A DNA stretch of 64,000 bases from Medakamo hakoo (GCA_026636295.1 CP089462.1:124001-188000); one strand, 5' to 3'. Shown: positions 35,691 through 46,337, counted from the stretch's first letter. The notes: a model not told the origin generated them from the sequence alone. Made by a program: numbers and translations.

Positions 35691-36552
35691 ATGCACGCGC
35701 CGCACCACCAGCCGACGCCCCGCCAAAGCAGCCTACCGTCGGTGACCAGGTGAGCGGATGCATGCGCTGCTCATCCCACGGTGTCTCAGCGTCGGTGAGG
35801 CCGGCCACGTGCCCGCCCCGCCCGCCGTTCTCCGACCGCCTGTCGACGCAATTCGTTTTCGTTTTTTTTTGGTTTCAGGCCACACGCCGGCAGGCCGCAC
35901 GCCGTCCGCCTCCTCACGCCCCTCCTCCAACCCTCCTCTCCAGCATCGCGGACGCCCTCTTCGCCCGCCTCGCCCTCGCGGACAGTCCGGCGGAAGGTGA
36001 GTTGGGCGGGCGGCGGCGTTTAATTTCCGCTGCCCACACTCCCGACTGCGCCCTCCACCCGCCCCCCCCTCCCGCCTCCCGTCTCCCACCCACGCTCCAG
36101 TCTCCCCGCCCGACCTGGCCGCCCTGCACACGCTCTTCGACCGCAACTTCGCCCGCGCCCTGGCGCTGGCTGAGGGCGGCGGCGTCACCGTCTTCACCGG
36201 CTCGGCCTCGGGCCGGGTCGTGTACCAAGTCCGCGCGGGCGGCGGCGGCGGCGGCGGCGCGAGCGGCCCGGGCGGACCAGCCCGCTCCGACGCGTCCGGC
36301 CACCACCGCGGCGCGCACACCACGTTCCCGGCCCACTACTGCGACTGCGACGCCTTCTACTTTGACGTCGTCCACCGCGGCGACGCGGCGGCGTGCAAGC
36401 ACCAGCTGGCCGGGAGGCTGGCGGCCTGCTTTCCGGGGAGGAGTGGTAGTGGGGGTGAGGGCGGACGCGGGCGCGGCAGCCACAGCGCCGGCCTCGCCGG
36501 CCACGTCACGCTCCCGGACGAAGTCCTCGCCCGCTTGCTGATTGCGGGCTGA
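35691..36552 (+). CDS. ZSWIM7: SWIM zinc-finger protein, ZSWIM7/SWS1-like recombination factor
   Basis: ZSWIM7 (SWS1) works with SWSAP1 or Shu-type RAD51 paralogues to support homologous recombination in the nucleus. Exons: 35691-35749, 35944-35996 and 36101-36552, giving 187 residues. Splices keep phase (AG|C gives Ser; G|TC gives Val). The last exon has FTGSASGRVVYQV followed by the SWIM pattern CxC...CxH in HYCDCDAFYFDV and ACKHQLAGRL, close to the human order (RRVYQV ... CSC ... CKHLLA). Two Gly-rich insertions lie around the finger. The first two exons are tiny (59 and 53 nt) and carry a likely helix (SIADALFARLALAD). The acceptor at 35,943 was preferred over the one at 35,879 because only it joins exon 1 in frame to a Met. 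Homology is secure; the first exon is inferred. Confidence 0.82.
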
Positions 36553-36583
36553 GACCTGCAGGCAGCTGACAAGAAGCACAAGC

Positions 36584-37348
36584 ATGCGGTCCCTGTTCCA
36601 AGCCTTTGTGGACGACGCGGCGCCGCTGGCGCCCGACGCGCGCGGGAGCGGTGGTGACGCACCCGCGGCGGGTGCGGCCGCCGCCCTCGCGGCCGCTGTG
36701 GAAGCGGGCGCGGCCGCCGCGTCGACGGCGGCTCCCCTGCCGTCCGCCACGCACGCGGGCCTGTCCCTGCACTCGCCGCTCGTCGCGGTCGTCATCGCCG
36801 TCCACCTGGCCGCCCTGGCCTTCTTCGCGGGCCGGCTGGCCGCCTCGGCCCGGCGCGCGGCCGCGGGCGGCGGCGCGCCGGCAAACAGCGCCCGGGCGCC
36901 CGCCCCGCCCCGCAAGGTGGGCGCGGTCTACGATTTCGGCGCCGTTGCGGCGCCGCCCCTGCGCGTCCTGCGGCACAAGGCGGCCCAGGCGGCGCGCGCG
37001 GCGGCGGCCATCCGGGCGGGGCGGTCGCTGCTGGGTGGCGGTGGCAAGAGGGAACTGATGGAGGGCGGGGGCGGGGGCGGGCCCGGCGCCGTGGAACTGC
37101 TCATCCGGGCTGGGCCGGGGCCGGAGGCGGCGGCGGCCCCGCTGGCGTCCCCGCCGCGGGCGCCGACCATGCCGGCCCTTCAGGTGAAGGGGGGCGGCAG
37201 CCCTGGCGGCGCCGCTGCTTCCGCCACGGGCAGCCTGGCGGCGGACGCGCTGTTGGCCGGCGTGGGCGCGGCGGCGGCCGCGGCGTCCAATTTTGCGGCC
37301 AAGTGGGGGTGGGGGGCCGGGGGCCAGGCCCGGGAGGCGGCGTGTTGA
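36584..37348 (+). CDS. Unknown Ala/Gly-rich protein with one membrane segment
   Basis: An uninterrupted 254-residue frame starts with MRSLFQAFVDDAAPL, only 31 bases after the ZSWIM7 stop. The first 65 residues are Ala-rich. One clear hydrophobic helix follows (about residues 68-88, SPLVAVVIAVHLAALAFFAG), then a basic stretch and a Gly/Ala-rich remainder with KVGAVYDFGAVAAPPLRVL and a helix rich in Ala and Arg. No family is recognised. The composition is typical of this genome, so the hydrophobic helix and conserved-looking central part are the main support. It could also be a non-coding stretch between ZSWIM7 and RimI. Confidence 0.45.
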   Translation: MRSLFQAFVDDAAPLAPDARGSGGDAPAAGAAAALAAAVEAGAAAASTAAPLPSATHAGLSLHSPLVAVVIAVHLAALAFFAGRLAASARRAAAGGGAPANSARAPAPPRKVGAVYDFGAVAAPPLRVLRHKAAQAARAAAAIRAGRSLLGGGGKRELMEGGGGGGPGAVELLIRAGPGPEAAAAPLASPPRAPTMPALQVKGGGSPGGAAASATGSLAADALLAGVGAAAAAASNFAAKWGWGAGGQAREAAC

Positions 37349-37476
37349 CACAGGGCCTCAACCTGTTGGGCGTCGCGGCAGTCTCTCGCGGACACAGGGA
37401 GGGGGGAGGGTCGTGAAAGGGGAGGTCGAACGCACGCGCGACAGCTCCGCACTTTTTTTTGTTTTCTCGCGCGCGA

Positions 37477-38394
37477 ATGGCCTCCCGCCGCGCCCTCATC
37501 CTGTCCGCGGCCTCGCCGTCCAGCGTCAACATCCCGCGCGCGTGGGCGCCGGCCGGGCGCGCCACCCGCATCTGGGCGCCGCCTGCAGAAGCGCCCGCGC
37601 CGCGGCGGCGAGTGCCGTCGGTGCGGCGCTCGTCGGAGCCGGCCGCGCTGGGAAACGACGGGCCCGCGCCCGCCTCCGTCACCCACACCGTCCGCCTCGC
37701 TGCTGCTGAAGATCTGCCTGCCTTGGCAGCCATTGAGCGGGCGTGTGGCAACCCGGCGTGGGGTCGCGACGAGCTGGAGGTGAGGGGGAGGCGAGGGGGG
37801 CCATGTGGGGCCGTGCGCGCTCGACCGGAGCACCTCCCCCCTCTCCCCCGTCCATCCCTGTCCCCCTTCCCATCCCCGTCTCTCTCACCCGCCCGCTCCC
37901 ACGCCCCACCGCCACAGCACGAGCTCGCCTCGCCCACCGCCACGGTCATTGTTGCTGAAGCCTGGACGCGGTGCGCTGGCTCCGACCCTGACGCCGCGCG
38001 AGGCGAAGGCGCGCCCCCTCAACCGTCCACGTCATCTGGCCCGTCCCCGTCCCCCCTCACCCCGGCCGTCGTCGGCCTGGCCATCTGGTGGACGGTGGCG
38101 GACGAGGTCCAGGTGCTGGAGGTGGCGGTGCACCCGCACCACCGGCGGCGTGGCGCGGGCGCTGCTTTGGCCGCCGCAGCCGTGGCGGCCGCGCCGCCGG
38201 GCGGGTGCGCGCTGCTGGAAGTGTCGGCGGGCAACGCGGCCGCCATCGCCGCCTACAGGAAAGCGGGCTTTAAGAAGACCGGAGTGCGGCGGGCGTACTA
38301 TAAGGACGGCAGCGATGCGGTGTTGATGCGGGTGGATGTGGGCGGTGGCGGAGGAGGGCCAGGTAAAGGGCGGGGCGAGCTGCCGGTCGCGTGA
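37477..38394 (+). CDS. rimI: GNAT N-acetyltransferase, RimI type, probably organellar
   Basis: RimI acetylates the N-terminal Ala of ribosomal protein S18; homologues acetylate other N-termini. Exons 37477-37779 and 37918-38394 give 259 residues; the 138-nt intron is phase 0. The N-terminus (MASRRALILSAASPSSV...) is basic and Ser/Ala-rich like an organelle targeting peptide. The acetyl-CoA loop is HPHHRRRGAGAALAAAA. It is followed by LLEVSAGNAAAIAAYRKAGF and TGVRRAYYKDGSDAVLM, which match the RimI pattern of LEVR.SN.AA..LY...GF....R..YY....DA..M. A 40-residue Ser/Pro loop is inserted between the early strands. The ATG follows a T run (37,453-37,460) by 16 bases. Substrate is inferred from family only. 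Confidence 0.83.
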   Translation: MASRRALILSAASPSSVNIPRAWAPAGRATRIWAPPAEAPAPRRRVPSVRRSSEPAALGNDGPAPASVTHTVRLAAAEDLPALAAIERACGNPAWGRDELEVRGRRGGPCGAVRARPEHLPPLPRPSLSPFPSPSLSPARSHAPPPQHELASPTATVIVAEAWTRCAGSDPDAARGEGAPPQPSTSSGPSPSPLTPAVVGLAIWWTVADEVQVLEVAVHPHHRRRGAGAALAAAAVAAAPPGGCALLEVSAGNAAAIAAYRKAGFKKTGVRRAYYKDGSDAVLMRVDVGGGGGGPGKGRGELPVA

Positions 38395-38579
38395 GGTAGA
38401 GAAAAATTCAAGTCAGTGCCCTCTCACTCCTTCTTTTCGGGAACAAAAGCCCACGCCCGCTAGCTCACGATGGTGCGTTTTGGGGCCCGACGATTCGCCT
38501 GGGGCCCGCTTCTATGCACCCAGCTCCTATCGGCCAGGGCGCGCATCCATCCAGGCTGTGAGGCTGCGCGCCGCCAGGG

Positions 38580-41500
38580 ATGCCGTCCCACGGCGCGCCT
38601 CTCGCATCAACAAAACGCGTGCGCGCCCCCGACGCATCCGTTTTGCTTCCGCCCGCCCACCCCCTCCTCACCGCCCCCTCCCGCCCATCCCAAACATCCT
38701 AGGCGGACGCCCCCCACCCCGACGAATTTGCGGTGCCGCCGCCGGACGACCGGTCCGACGTCGACTCCCGCAACCTGTCCGGCTCCGACTCGGAGAACGA
38801 CGACGACGCCGTGCCCGGCTTGGCCGTCGGCCGCGTCCGCGGCGACCGTGAGGGCGGCGCCGGTCGCCGCGGCCGCCGTGGAGCCCGCCGCGGGTCCGAT
38901 GAGGACTCGGAGGGCGAGGACCTGATGGAAAACATGGAAGAGTGAGTTGGCGGCGGCGTGTCGGAGGAGAGGACGGACGGAAAAATTCGGCGGGAGAGCG
39001 TTCGAGTGCGTTTTGCGTTGTCGTCTGCCTCACGCCCGCCCTTCCCATCTCACCCACTAACCCACACAGTGACTACCGCCCCATGCCCGCCCTGGACGCG
39101 TACGAGGACGCGGACCTGGACGAGGACGTGGACGACCCGGACCTGGCGCCGGACGCGCGCGCGGCAGCCGAGCGCGCGATGGCCCGCCGCGACGCGCGTG
39201 AAGGGCGTGGCCGCGGCCGCCGCGGGCCGGCCTTGCCTGGCGCGCTGCAAGGTGCGTGCGGTGGGGTGTGCTGCTGGGTGTCCATCGCGCAGGGTTTGGG
39301 ACGCGATTGAGGCGGTGCAGGCGCCCCCGGCGTGGACGCACGCGGTGGCGCGACGCATCTTGATGGAGAGGCCCCTCACCCTGCACGCACCCTCCCACCC
39401 ACCCATCCCTCCACTCGCCCATACAGCCGACGTCACGGAAGACGGCGACGACGCCGACGGCGACCGCCCCGCCCGCCGCCGCCGCATCGAGCGCGCCCAA
39501 GCCGACGGCGGCGCCGGCGGCGCCCGCGGCGACGACACGACCGCCCTGGACACGGACGGCCTGCCGCTGCCCGACCTGGGCGTCGACTTGGAGAACGCGC
39601 GCGGCCCGCCGCGCGAGTACCTGGCGCAGGAGCCCGTCCGCCGGGCCGTCGCCGCCCAGTTCCGGGCCTTCCTGCGCGACTTCACCGACGCGGCGGGCGA
39701 CCGGGTCTACCGCGGCCGCCTGCGCGACATGTGCGCGTCCAACGGCCAGTCGCTGGAGGTGTCGTACACCCACCTGTGCACGATGATGCCGACCGTCGCC
39801 GTCTGGGTGGCGGACGCGCCGTCCGCGCTGCTGGACATCCTGCACGGCGCCGCGTACGAGGCGGCGCTGGCCGAGTTCCCGGAGTACGGGTCCATCCACC
39901 ACCAGGTCTTCGTCCGCATCGCGGACCTGCCCATCCACGACGCGATCCGCGACCTGCGCCAGTACCACCTGGGCAAGCTGGTGCGCATCGCGGGCGTCGC
40001 CACCCGGCGCACGTGCGTGTACCCCATGCTCCAGCTGGTCAAGTACGACTGCCTCAAGTGCCGGTACTTGCTGGGCCCGTTCGTCCAGACCGACGACGGC
40101 GGCGAGATCAAGCTGGGCTCCTGCCCGCAGTGCCAGTCCAAGGGGCCGTTCGCCGTCAACTCGGCCGAGACCGTCTACCAAAACTTCCAAAAGATCACGG
40201 TCCAGGAAGCGCCCGGGTCCGTGCCGGCCGGGCGGCTGCCCCGCCAGAAGGACGTCGTCCTGCGCCACGACCTGATCGACGCCGCGCGGCCGGGCGAGCT
40301 GGTCGACGTCACGGGCGTGTACGTCCACGCGTACGACGTCTCGCTCAACGCCCGCCACGGCTTCCCCGTCTTCACGACGCTGTTGGAGGCCAACCACGTC
40401 GTCCGCCGGGAGGATGAAGCGGGCGCCGGCGGCGTCCGCCTGACGGACGACGACCGGGCGGAGTGCGAGCGCCTGGCGCGCGACCCGCGGATTGGCGCGC
40501 GCGTCGCGGCCGCGATCGCCCCCTCCATCTACGGCCACGCCGACATCAAGGCGGGCCTGGCGCTGGCCCTGTTTGGCGGCCAGGAAAAGACGCGGGGCAC
40601 GGCGCACCGGCTGCGTGGCGACATCAACGTCCTGCTGCTGGGCGACCCGGGGACGGCGAAGTCGCAGTTTTTGAAGTACGTCGAAACAGTCGCGCCGCGC
40701 GCGGTGTTTGCGACGGGCAAGGGCGCGTCCGCCGTCGGTTTGACCGCCGCCGTCCAGAAAGACCCCGTCACCCGGGAGTGGACTTTGGAGGGTGGTGCCC
40801 TGGTCCTGGCGGACCGGGGCGTCTGCCTGATCGACGAGTTTGACAAGATGAACGAGCAGGTGAGAGTGAAAGAGGGAGTGTGTGGGGGTGGGCGGCCGGT
40901 CGTGCGCAGCGCGAGGGGGGCACCTCTTTTTCCTCGCACACTCACACACACGCCCTCCCACCCCCTTTTTGTGCCTCCGCACGCCAACAGGACCGCGTCT
41001 CCATCCACGAAGCCATGGAACAGCAGTCCATCTCCATCTCCAAGGCCGGCATTGTCACGCAGTTGCAGGCCCGGTGCGCTGTCATCGCGGCCGCCAACCC
41101 CGTCGACGGCCGCTACAATTCCGCGCGCACGTTTGCGGAAAACGTGGAGCTGACGGAGCCCATCCTGTCCCGTTTCGACATTCTCTTCGTCGTCAAAGAC
41201 ACGGCCGACCCCGTGTCGGACGGCCGGCTGGCCGAATTCGTGACGGCGTCGCACATGCGCGCCCACCCGGACGCCCCCGGCCTGGCGGGCAACGACGGCT
41301 TGCCCTCGTCCACGCCCGCCGCCGACGCCCAGCCAGCGCCCGAGCTGCCGCGGCCCACCGCTGACGGCGTCGTCCCCCTGACCCAGGACCAGCTGAAGAA
41401 GTACATCGCGTACGCCAAGTCGACGTGCAAGCCGAAACTGGCTGCCGCGGACGCGGACAAGATCGCCCAGGTGTACGCCCACCTGCGTGCCGAGTCGGCC

Positions 41501-41947
41501 GTCGCGTCCGGCATGCCCGTCGCCGTCCGCCACCTGGAATCCATCATCCGCATGTCCGAAGCGCACGCGTGCATGCACCTGCGCGACTACGTCGCGGACG
41601 CGGACGTGGACGCGGCGCTGCGCATGATGCTCGGCTCGTTCGTCGCCACCCAGAAGCTGCAGGTCCAGAAAGCCATGCGCGCCAAGTTTGCGAAGTACCT
41701 GACGACGGCCGCGGGCGACCGGGAGCTGTTGCTGGCGGCGCTGCAAGGCCTGGCCCGCGAGCAGGCCCGCTTTGCGGCCGTGGTGGGCGGCGCCGAGTCG
41801 GACGGCCGGGTCCGCGTCCCGCTGCGCGCGCTGGAGGAGAAGGCGCGCGAGTACGGCATCGCGGACTTGGGGCCGCTCCTGCGCTCGCCGGCGCTGGCTG
41901 AGGCGGGCTTCAGCCTCGAGGGCACGCACCTGGTCCAGGAAGCGTGA
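38580..41947 (+). CDS. MCM2: MCM2, subunit of the replicative helicase
   Basis: MCM2 is one of six AAA+ subunits of the MCM2-7 DNA helicase loaded at replication origins. Proposed exons: 38580-38618, 38703-38941, 39070-39251, 39427-40859 and 40991-41947, total 949 residues; all joins keep phase. MCM2 rather than another MCM is shown by the acidic N-terminus with DDYRPMPALDAYE, the phrase VNSAETVYQNFQKITVQEAPG and AGRLPRQKDVVL. The zinc finger is CLKC...CPQC (CX2C twice). Walker A is GDPGTAKSQ, Walker B CLIDEFDKM and the arginine finger SRFD. The first exon (MPSHGAPLASTKR) is the least certain part: its donor is GTGCGC and the intron is only 84 nt. All other exons are firm. Confidence 0.95.
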
Positions 41948-42150
41948 GGGGAGAGAGGGAGAAGGGGAGAAAGAGAGCGAGAGAGTGGGCGTGGGCGTGT
42001 GGGGGAGAGTGAGCTTTTGGCGTGCGTGGGAGCGGGTGGGATGGAGAGAAAAAAACGTCACCGGGGGAGTGGGGGAGGTGTGCTCACATGAAAGACACGA
42101 TCAATACAACGACCTTGCGCTACACCCATTCTACACACACAGACACACAC

Positions 42151-43677
42151 TCACGACGCGGGCGTGCGCGGGACCAGGTCTTCCACGTCCCCGGCCGCAC
42201 CCGCCCCACGCGCACAGCCGCGCCCACCCCCACCACCCCCAACCTGCACGCCTGCCGCCTGGACGACCAGTTGCCCGCACGCGCCCGCGATGTCCTGCCC
42301 CTTCTCCGCCCGCACAGTCACAGGCACGCCCGCCGCCCGGATGGTGGCGGCAAAGCCGGACACGGAGCGGGGCTCGGGCGCGGAGAAGGCCATGGGCGCC
42401 GACGGGCCGCCGCCGGCGGCGTCCGCCGCCGCGTGGACGGGGTTCCACGGGATGAGGTTCAGGCTGACGGCCCGCCCCGTCAGCAGGGCCGCCAGCGCGT
42501 CCGCGTCTTGCGGCCTGTCATTCACGCCGGCCAGCAGCACGTACTCGACAAAGACGCGCTGGCCACTGGCCGCGCAGTACGCGTCGATCGCAGCCATGAG
42601 TTTGGGGAGGGGGTAGGCTTTCGCCGACGGCACAATGACCGCCCGGCCTTCTTGCGTGGGCGCGTGCAGTGAGAGCGCCAGCGAAATGCCCGGCAGGTCC
42701 CTCGCCAGGTCCGCGATGCGCGGGATGACGCCGACGGTGGAGACAGTCACTCCAGAACGGCGCAGGCCCCACCGGGCGGGGCTGGTCATTTGGGCGGCGG
42801 CCGCGCGGACGGCCGGGTAATTGTTCAGCGGTTCGCCCATGCCCTGCACGTAGTGGGGATGCATGGCAGAGGGTGGGGGCAGTGAGAGGAGGAAAGGGCA
42901 GGGCAGGCGCCCCGCGGGCGTGCCGCGCGCGCACATGAAAAAAGAAAAAAAACAAAGGAAAAATGGCCCAACCCACCATGAACACGACGTTGCGGGGCGG
43001 CGGCTCGCCCGTCCGCCCCAGCACTTCGGCCGCCCAGTCCAGTTGCTCGCAAATTTCGCCGGCCGTCAGGTCTCCCAGCAGGCCCATCGTGCCGGTCGCG
43101 CAGAAAGTGCAGCCCATGGCGCAGCCCGCCTCGGACGAGACGCAGAGCGTCGCCCGCCGCCCGCCGGTGGGCCGTTTCCGCGCGACGCCCTCCGGTGAAC
43201 AGCCTGTGAGCGCGGCCGCGACCTCGTCCGCGGCGTCCGGTGGGGCCAGGGACGTGTCGTACCGCATGACGACGGCTTCCACGTCCAGCCCGTCGGCCAG
43301 GCGCAACAGGAGTTTGGTCGTCGACCCGTCGGCCGAGGTGAGGGAGCTTTTCAGTGTGGCTGTCCGCCGGGCAAAGTCGGAGGCGAGCATGGAGCGGACG
43401 GTGTTTGGAATGTCGGGCGCGTCTTGTGGGAGGTTGGACGGGTGTTTGAGCAGGTGCCTGTGGGTGGTTGAGGCGGGCGAGGCGGGCGTGTGTGAGCGTG
43501 TCCTGCGGCGGCTGGGATGAGGGGAGAGACTAGAGCACACGACGGCCGCGCATTTGGCTCGCCGCACCTGTAGATGGCGTGCACATGTAGCGCCTTGCCG
43601 CCTGCCGCCGACACGGCTGCAGATAAGGCCTCCTCATCCCACACCGAGTTGGGGTGGAGGACGCGTTTCTTGGGCAT
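42151..43677 (-). CDS. rlmN: Radical-SAM RNA methyltransferase, RlmN/Cfr family
   Basis: RlmN methylates C2 of adenosine in 23S-type rRNA and some tRNAs; a eukaryotic copy most likely serves the plastid or mitochondrion. Exons on the minus strand: 43677-43568, 43457-42977 and 42843-42151, total 427 residues. The radical-SAM cluster motif is SEAGCAMGCTFCATGTMGL (CX3CX2C). Further family blocks are LTAGEICEQL, NVVFM joined across the intron to GMGEPLNNYPAV, SLALSLHAPTQ, FVEYVLLAGVND and LIPWNPV. The second catalytic Cys lies in IAGACGQLV near the C-terminus. ATG 43677 gives MPKKRVLHP; an in-frame ATG at 43788 would add 37 residues but overlaps the divergent GNAT start, so the shorter form is chosen. 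No clear transit peptide is seen on the short form. Confidence 0.9.
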
Positions 43678-43786
43678 GGTGGGCGCGTTTTCCTTGCGCC
43701 TCCAAAAAATGCTAGAGTGGCCGACCGCGGGGCAGCTTGGCGCCGCGCTCACTGCCTGTTTTTTTTTTGGGCCGCGCTCCACAGCC
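43678..43786. promoter_or_regulatory. Very short bidirectional promoter between rlmN-like and GNAT genes
   Basis: Only 109 bases separate the two start codons. The stretch contains a run of ten T (43,759-43,768), 18 bases before the GNAT ATG, and a run of six A (43,703-43,708) close to the RlmN start. If the longer RlmN form (ATG 43788) is used, the two coding regions overlap by two bases. Confidence 0.45.
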
Positions 43787-44656
43787 ATGCAGTCCCACGC
43801 CCGGCCGGGCCGGCAGGCTAGCCAGGCCGGGACTTGCCGGCCGGGCCATCTTCACCCACTCCGGCCATGGGCCATTCCAGTTGCCAGGAGCCTGGCGCAG
43901 GACGCGGCCGCTCCGGCCGAGCGCGACGCGCCCACCCCGCGGCCTCACCTCACCATCCGCCCGGCCACGGAAGACGACTGGTGGGCCATTTCAGCGCTGC
44001 ACGTCGACGCCTTCTTCCCCGGGTCCGGCGCCTTCAACCCGCTGCTGCGCCTGGACCGGGTGATGGGGCTGCAGGTCGGGTACGAGAACGCGGCCCCCAC
44101 CCGGCCGGGCGCGCTCGCCCGCGGCGAGTTTCTTTGCCTGGTCGCCGAAGCGGGCGGCGCGCCGCCCAGCCCGCCACCCCCGGCCAGGCCCGGCTGGCCT
44201 GCCGCATGGCTCCCGGCCTCGATGTGGGGCGCCTTCACCGCCGACCCGGCAGCCGCCGGCATCCTGGGCGCGGTCGTGGTCGACGCCCAGGCCGGCCACG
44301 TCCCGCCGCGGACGCGGCGGCAGCGCGGGACGGTGCGCCTGGAGCCGCGGGCCGGGCTGGCGTACATTTCAAATTTGGCGGTCGCGCCTGCGGCCCGGCG
44401 GTCGGGTGTGGGCTCAGCGCTGGTGGCCGCGGCCGAAGCCCAGGCCTGGGAGTGGGGGTGCCACGGCCTGGCCCTCCACGTGAATTTGCGAGACAACGCC
44501 GCGGCGGGCGACTTGTACGCACGCGCGGGCTTTCGGACCGTGGGCCCGGGCAGCGAAGGCGGCGGTGGCAGCCTGGGCGGGCTGTTGGGCCCGAGCGGCC
44601 AGCCGCTGACGCTGATGCTCAAGGTGCGGCCGCGGCGGCAGGGTGTGGGTTTTTGA
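43787..44656 (+). CDS. GNAT-family N-acetyltransferase with organelle-type leader
   Basis: Single-exon gene of 289 residues. The first 50 residues (MQSHARPGRQASQAGTCRPG...) are rich in Arg, Ala and Ser and poor in acid, as in plastid or mitochondrial transit peptides. The acetyltransferase part starts at about residue 60 (LTIRPATEDDWWAISALHVDAF). The acetyl-CoA motif is APAARRSGVGSALVAAAEAQA, preceded by YISNLAVAP and followed by LALHVNLRDNAAAGDLYARAGF. This order (F/YI.NLAV...RR.G.G..L...A...A...G....L.V...N..A..LY...GF) resembles the plant plastid GNAT enzymes that acetylate protein N-termini and lysines. The substrate is not known. It is distinct from the RimI-like gene at 37.5 kb. Confidence 0.82.
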   Translation: MQSHARPGRQASQAGTCRPGHLHPLRPWAIPVARSLAQDAAAPAERDAPTPRPHLTIRPATEDDWWAISALHVDAFFPGSGAFNPLLRLDRVMGLQVGYENAAPTRPGALARGEFLCLVAEAGGAPPSPPPPARPGWPAAWLPASMWGAFTADPAAAGILGAVVVDAQAGHVPPRTRRQRGTVRLEPRAGLAYISNLAVAPAARRSGVGSALVAAAEAQAWEWGCHGLALHVNLRDNAAAGDLYARAGFRTVGPGSEGGGGSLGGLLGPSGQPLTLMLKVRPRRQGVGF

Positions 44657-44802
44657 GGCCGCGCATTTTTTTGTGGCCGGCGTGTAGAACAGAAACAAAG
44701 AATTTTTTGAGGGGTGGTGTTGACACAGAATTGTGACCGAGAGCGGGCCAGACGGGAAGAAGGGAAAAAAAGGAAAGGAAAGCGCCCCACCCCTCCCACG
44801 CG

Positions 44803-45616
44803 TCACGCAAACGCGCCGACCATACCGTCCCGCAGGTCGCCGCCGCCATCCTCCGCCGCCGCCCGCCCGGGCTTTTTCCCTCCACCCCCGAACACGGCGC
44901 CGTGAGGTGCGGACGCCGTGGACGCCTGGTACCGCGTGACGACGACCTCCCGCCGCAGGGCGGGGCTGATGGGCCCGCCATACCCGGCCTTGCGCATGAG
45001 CGAGTCGAGCGTCGTGGCGTGGTCCCACCCCTGCTCCACGGCGACGGCCGGGAGGTAGGTCGCCCCCCGCGGCCGCCCGGTGGCCGGGTCCTCAAAGTCG
45101 ATGGTCAGGCCGTGCGTGCCGACCGCCCAGTCGTCCCAGGCCTCCGCCCGCTCAAAGGCCCGGAGGAGGGAGACCGTGCAGTGCAGGGACGGCAGCTCGG
45201 ACCGGCCGATGGGACTGAACCGCCGGTCGCGCAGCGCGCTGGTCAGGGCGTAGTCCCGCAGGCCGGCCCGGAGGGGGCGGGGCTCCAGCGTGCCGATGCA
45301 GCCGCGCAGGCGGTGTGGGCCGCCGGCGGGGCAGGCGGTGTCCCAGGTGACAAAGAGCGGGCTGACGGGGGAGGGGGTTGGATGGAATGGGGAGGTGGGT
45401 GGGCCAGTGGTGAGAGGCGCGCGCGTGGCTGGGTTTGTGTGTGTGTGTGCCTTTGCGCGACGAAACGCACTCCCTCCGCCACCACTCCCCCACTCACCAG
45501 TGCGCTTCATCAAAGGTCGCTTCCGGCCCGTCAGTGCCGTCGAAGTGGCTGGCCAAGGTGTGGAAACAAAAGGCGACGTGGTGGTGGGACGCGATGGTCG
45601 CCGCCTCGTCGCCCAT
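44803..45616 (-). CDS. AMMECR1: AMMECR1-domain protein
   Basis: AMMECR1 is a small, widely conserved protein of unresolved biochemical role. Two exons, 45616-45498 and 45361-44803, give 225 residues; TG|C joins as Cys. Exon 1 (MGDEAATIASHHHVAFCFHTLASHF) contains the conserved CF..L and ends FDEAHW/C. Exon 2 continues PLFVTWDTA and the diagnostic LRGCIGTLEPRPL, followed by YALTSALRD.RFSPI, LPSLHCTVSLL, WAVGTHGLTIDF, ATYLPAVAVEQGWD and SLMRKAGYGGPI. These match the family block by block. The last 30 residues are Gly/Asp-rich. A run of nine T on the plus strand (45,621-45,629) lies five bases before the ATG. The convergent GNAT gene ends 146 bases away. Confidence 0.93.
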
Positions 45617-45830
45617 GCCCTTTTTTTTTCGAGACGCCAGGCAGCGGGTGGGGAGCGGGCCGGACTGGAGCTGAGAAGTCTGAGAGACGCACGCCGCCCA
45701 CCACTCTCACGCCTGAGGGAGCGGGAGGGGGGATGGAGGCGCGCGCGCACACGTGAGGCGGAAAAGCCACGAGCAGCAAAAAAAGGAGGGTCTGACTGAC
45801 TACAAAAAAAAACTCTCCGCCCTTTCTCTG

Positions 45831-46337
45831 TCACCGCTGCATCCCCAACATCTCTTCCAGGCGTTTGAGCTGTTGCCGCCCGTCTGCCAGGGCGTGCCGT
45901 GCTGCGACGGAATCTCCGGACGCAGTGGCGGGTGACGCCTGGGCCGCTTGGAAACCGGCCCGGACGGCCGCGGCCAGGTCGGCTGGAAGGGGTGGGTGGG
46001 TGTGAGGAGGCGGGTGGGGGGAGGGTTGTGAGCCTTTTTTTGCCGGGTTGTAGGCGCGTGTGCTGTAGGAGGCGTTCCTCTAGGGGCGGAGAAGAAAAGC
46101 CTGAGACGGCAGACCCCTGGCGCCGGCGGCTGGTCGCACCAGCCACTCGGAACACTGCCGCACAGGGGCGCAGGTCGGGATGGTCGCGCCCAGGTAGCAG
46201 CAAAAAATGGCCGCCGCTCGGCCCGCCCGGCACACACCTCGAGCGTGCTCAGGTGCGGTGCGCATCAGGCGCAAGAACGCGCGATAGAGGCGCAGAGACT
46301 CCGTGCGCACGACGAAAAACTTGAGGTCGGGCGGCAT
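45831..46337 (-). CDS. LYRM2: LYR-motif mitochondrial protein, LYRM2-like
   Basis: LYR proteins bind acyl-ACP and act in Fe-S cluster transfer or assembly of respiratory complexes; LYRM2 supports complex I. Two exons, 46337-46238 and 45982-45831, give only 83 residues; the G|CC splice gives Ala. Exon 1 reads MPPDLKFFVVRTESLRLYRAF..., with the LYR tripeptide and a following RLMRTAPEHAR. Exon 2 gives ADLAAAVRAGFQAAQ and ends GRQQLKRLEEMLGMQR, matching the LYRM2 tail pattern G..QLK.LE..L. The size (human LYRM2 is 88) and the L.L..F..R...L.LYR spacing agree. The gene sits head-to-head with the J-protein gene. It is easily missed because neither exon forms a long frame. LYRM family is firm; the LYRM2 assignment is likely. 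Confidence 0.82.

Noticed and set aside
35880-35943. ZSWIM7 exon 2 starting at 35,880
   Set aside because: The acceptor there follows a good T-rich tract, but it does not join exon 1 in frame with the start Met. The acceptor at 35,943 does, and the skipped stretch is itself pyrimidine-rich.
38580-41947. MCM4 or another MCM paralogue
   Set aside because: The phrases YRPMPALDAYE, ETVYQNFQKITVQEAPG and the acidic N-terminus are MCM2 features.
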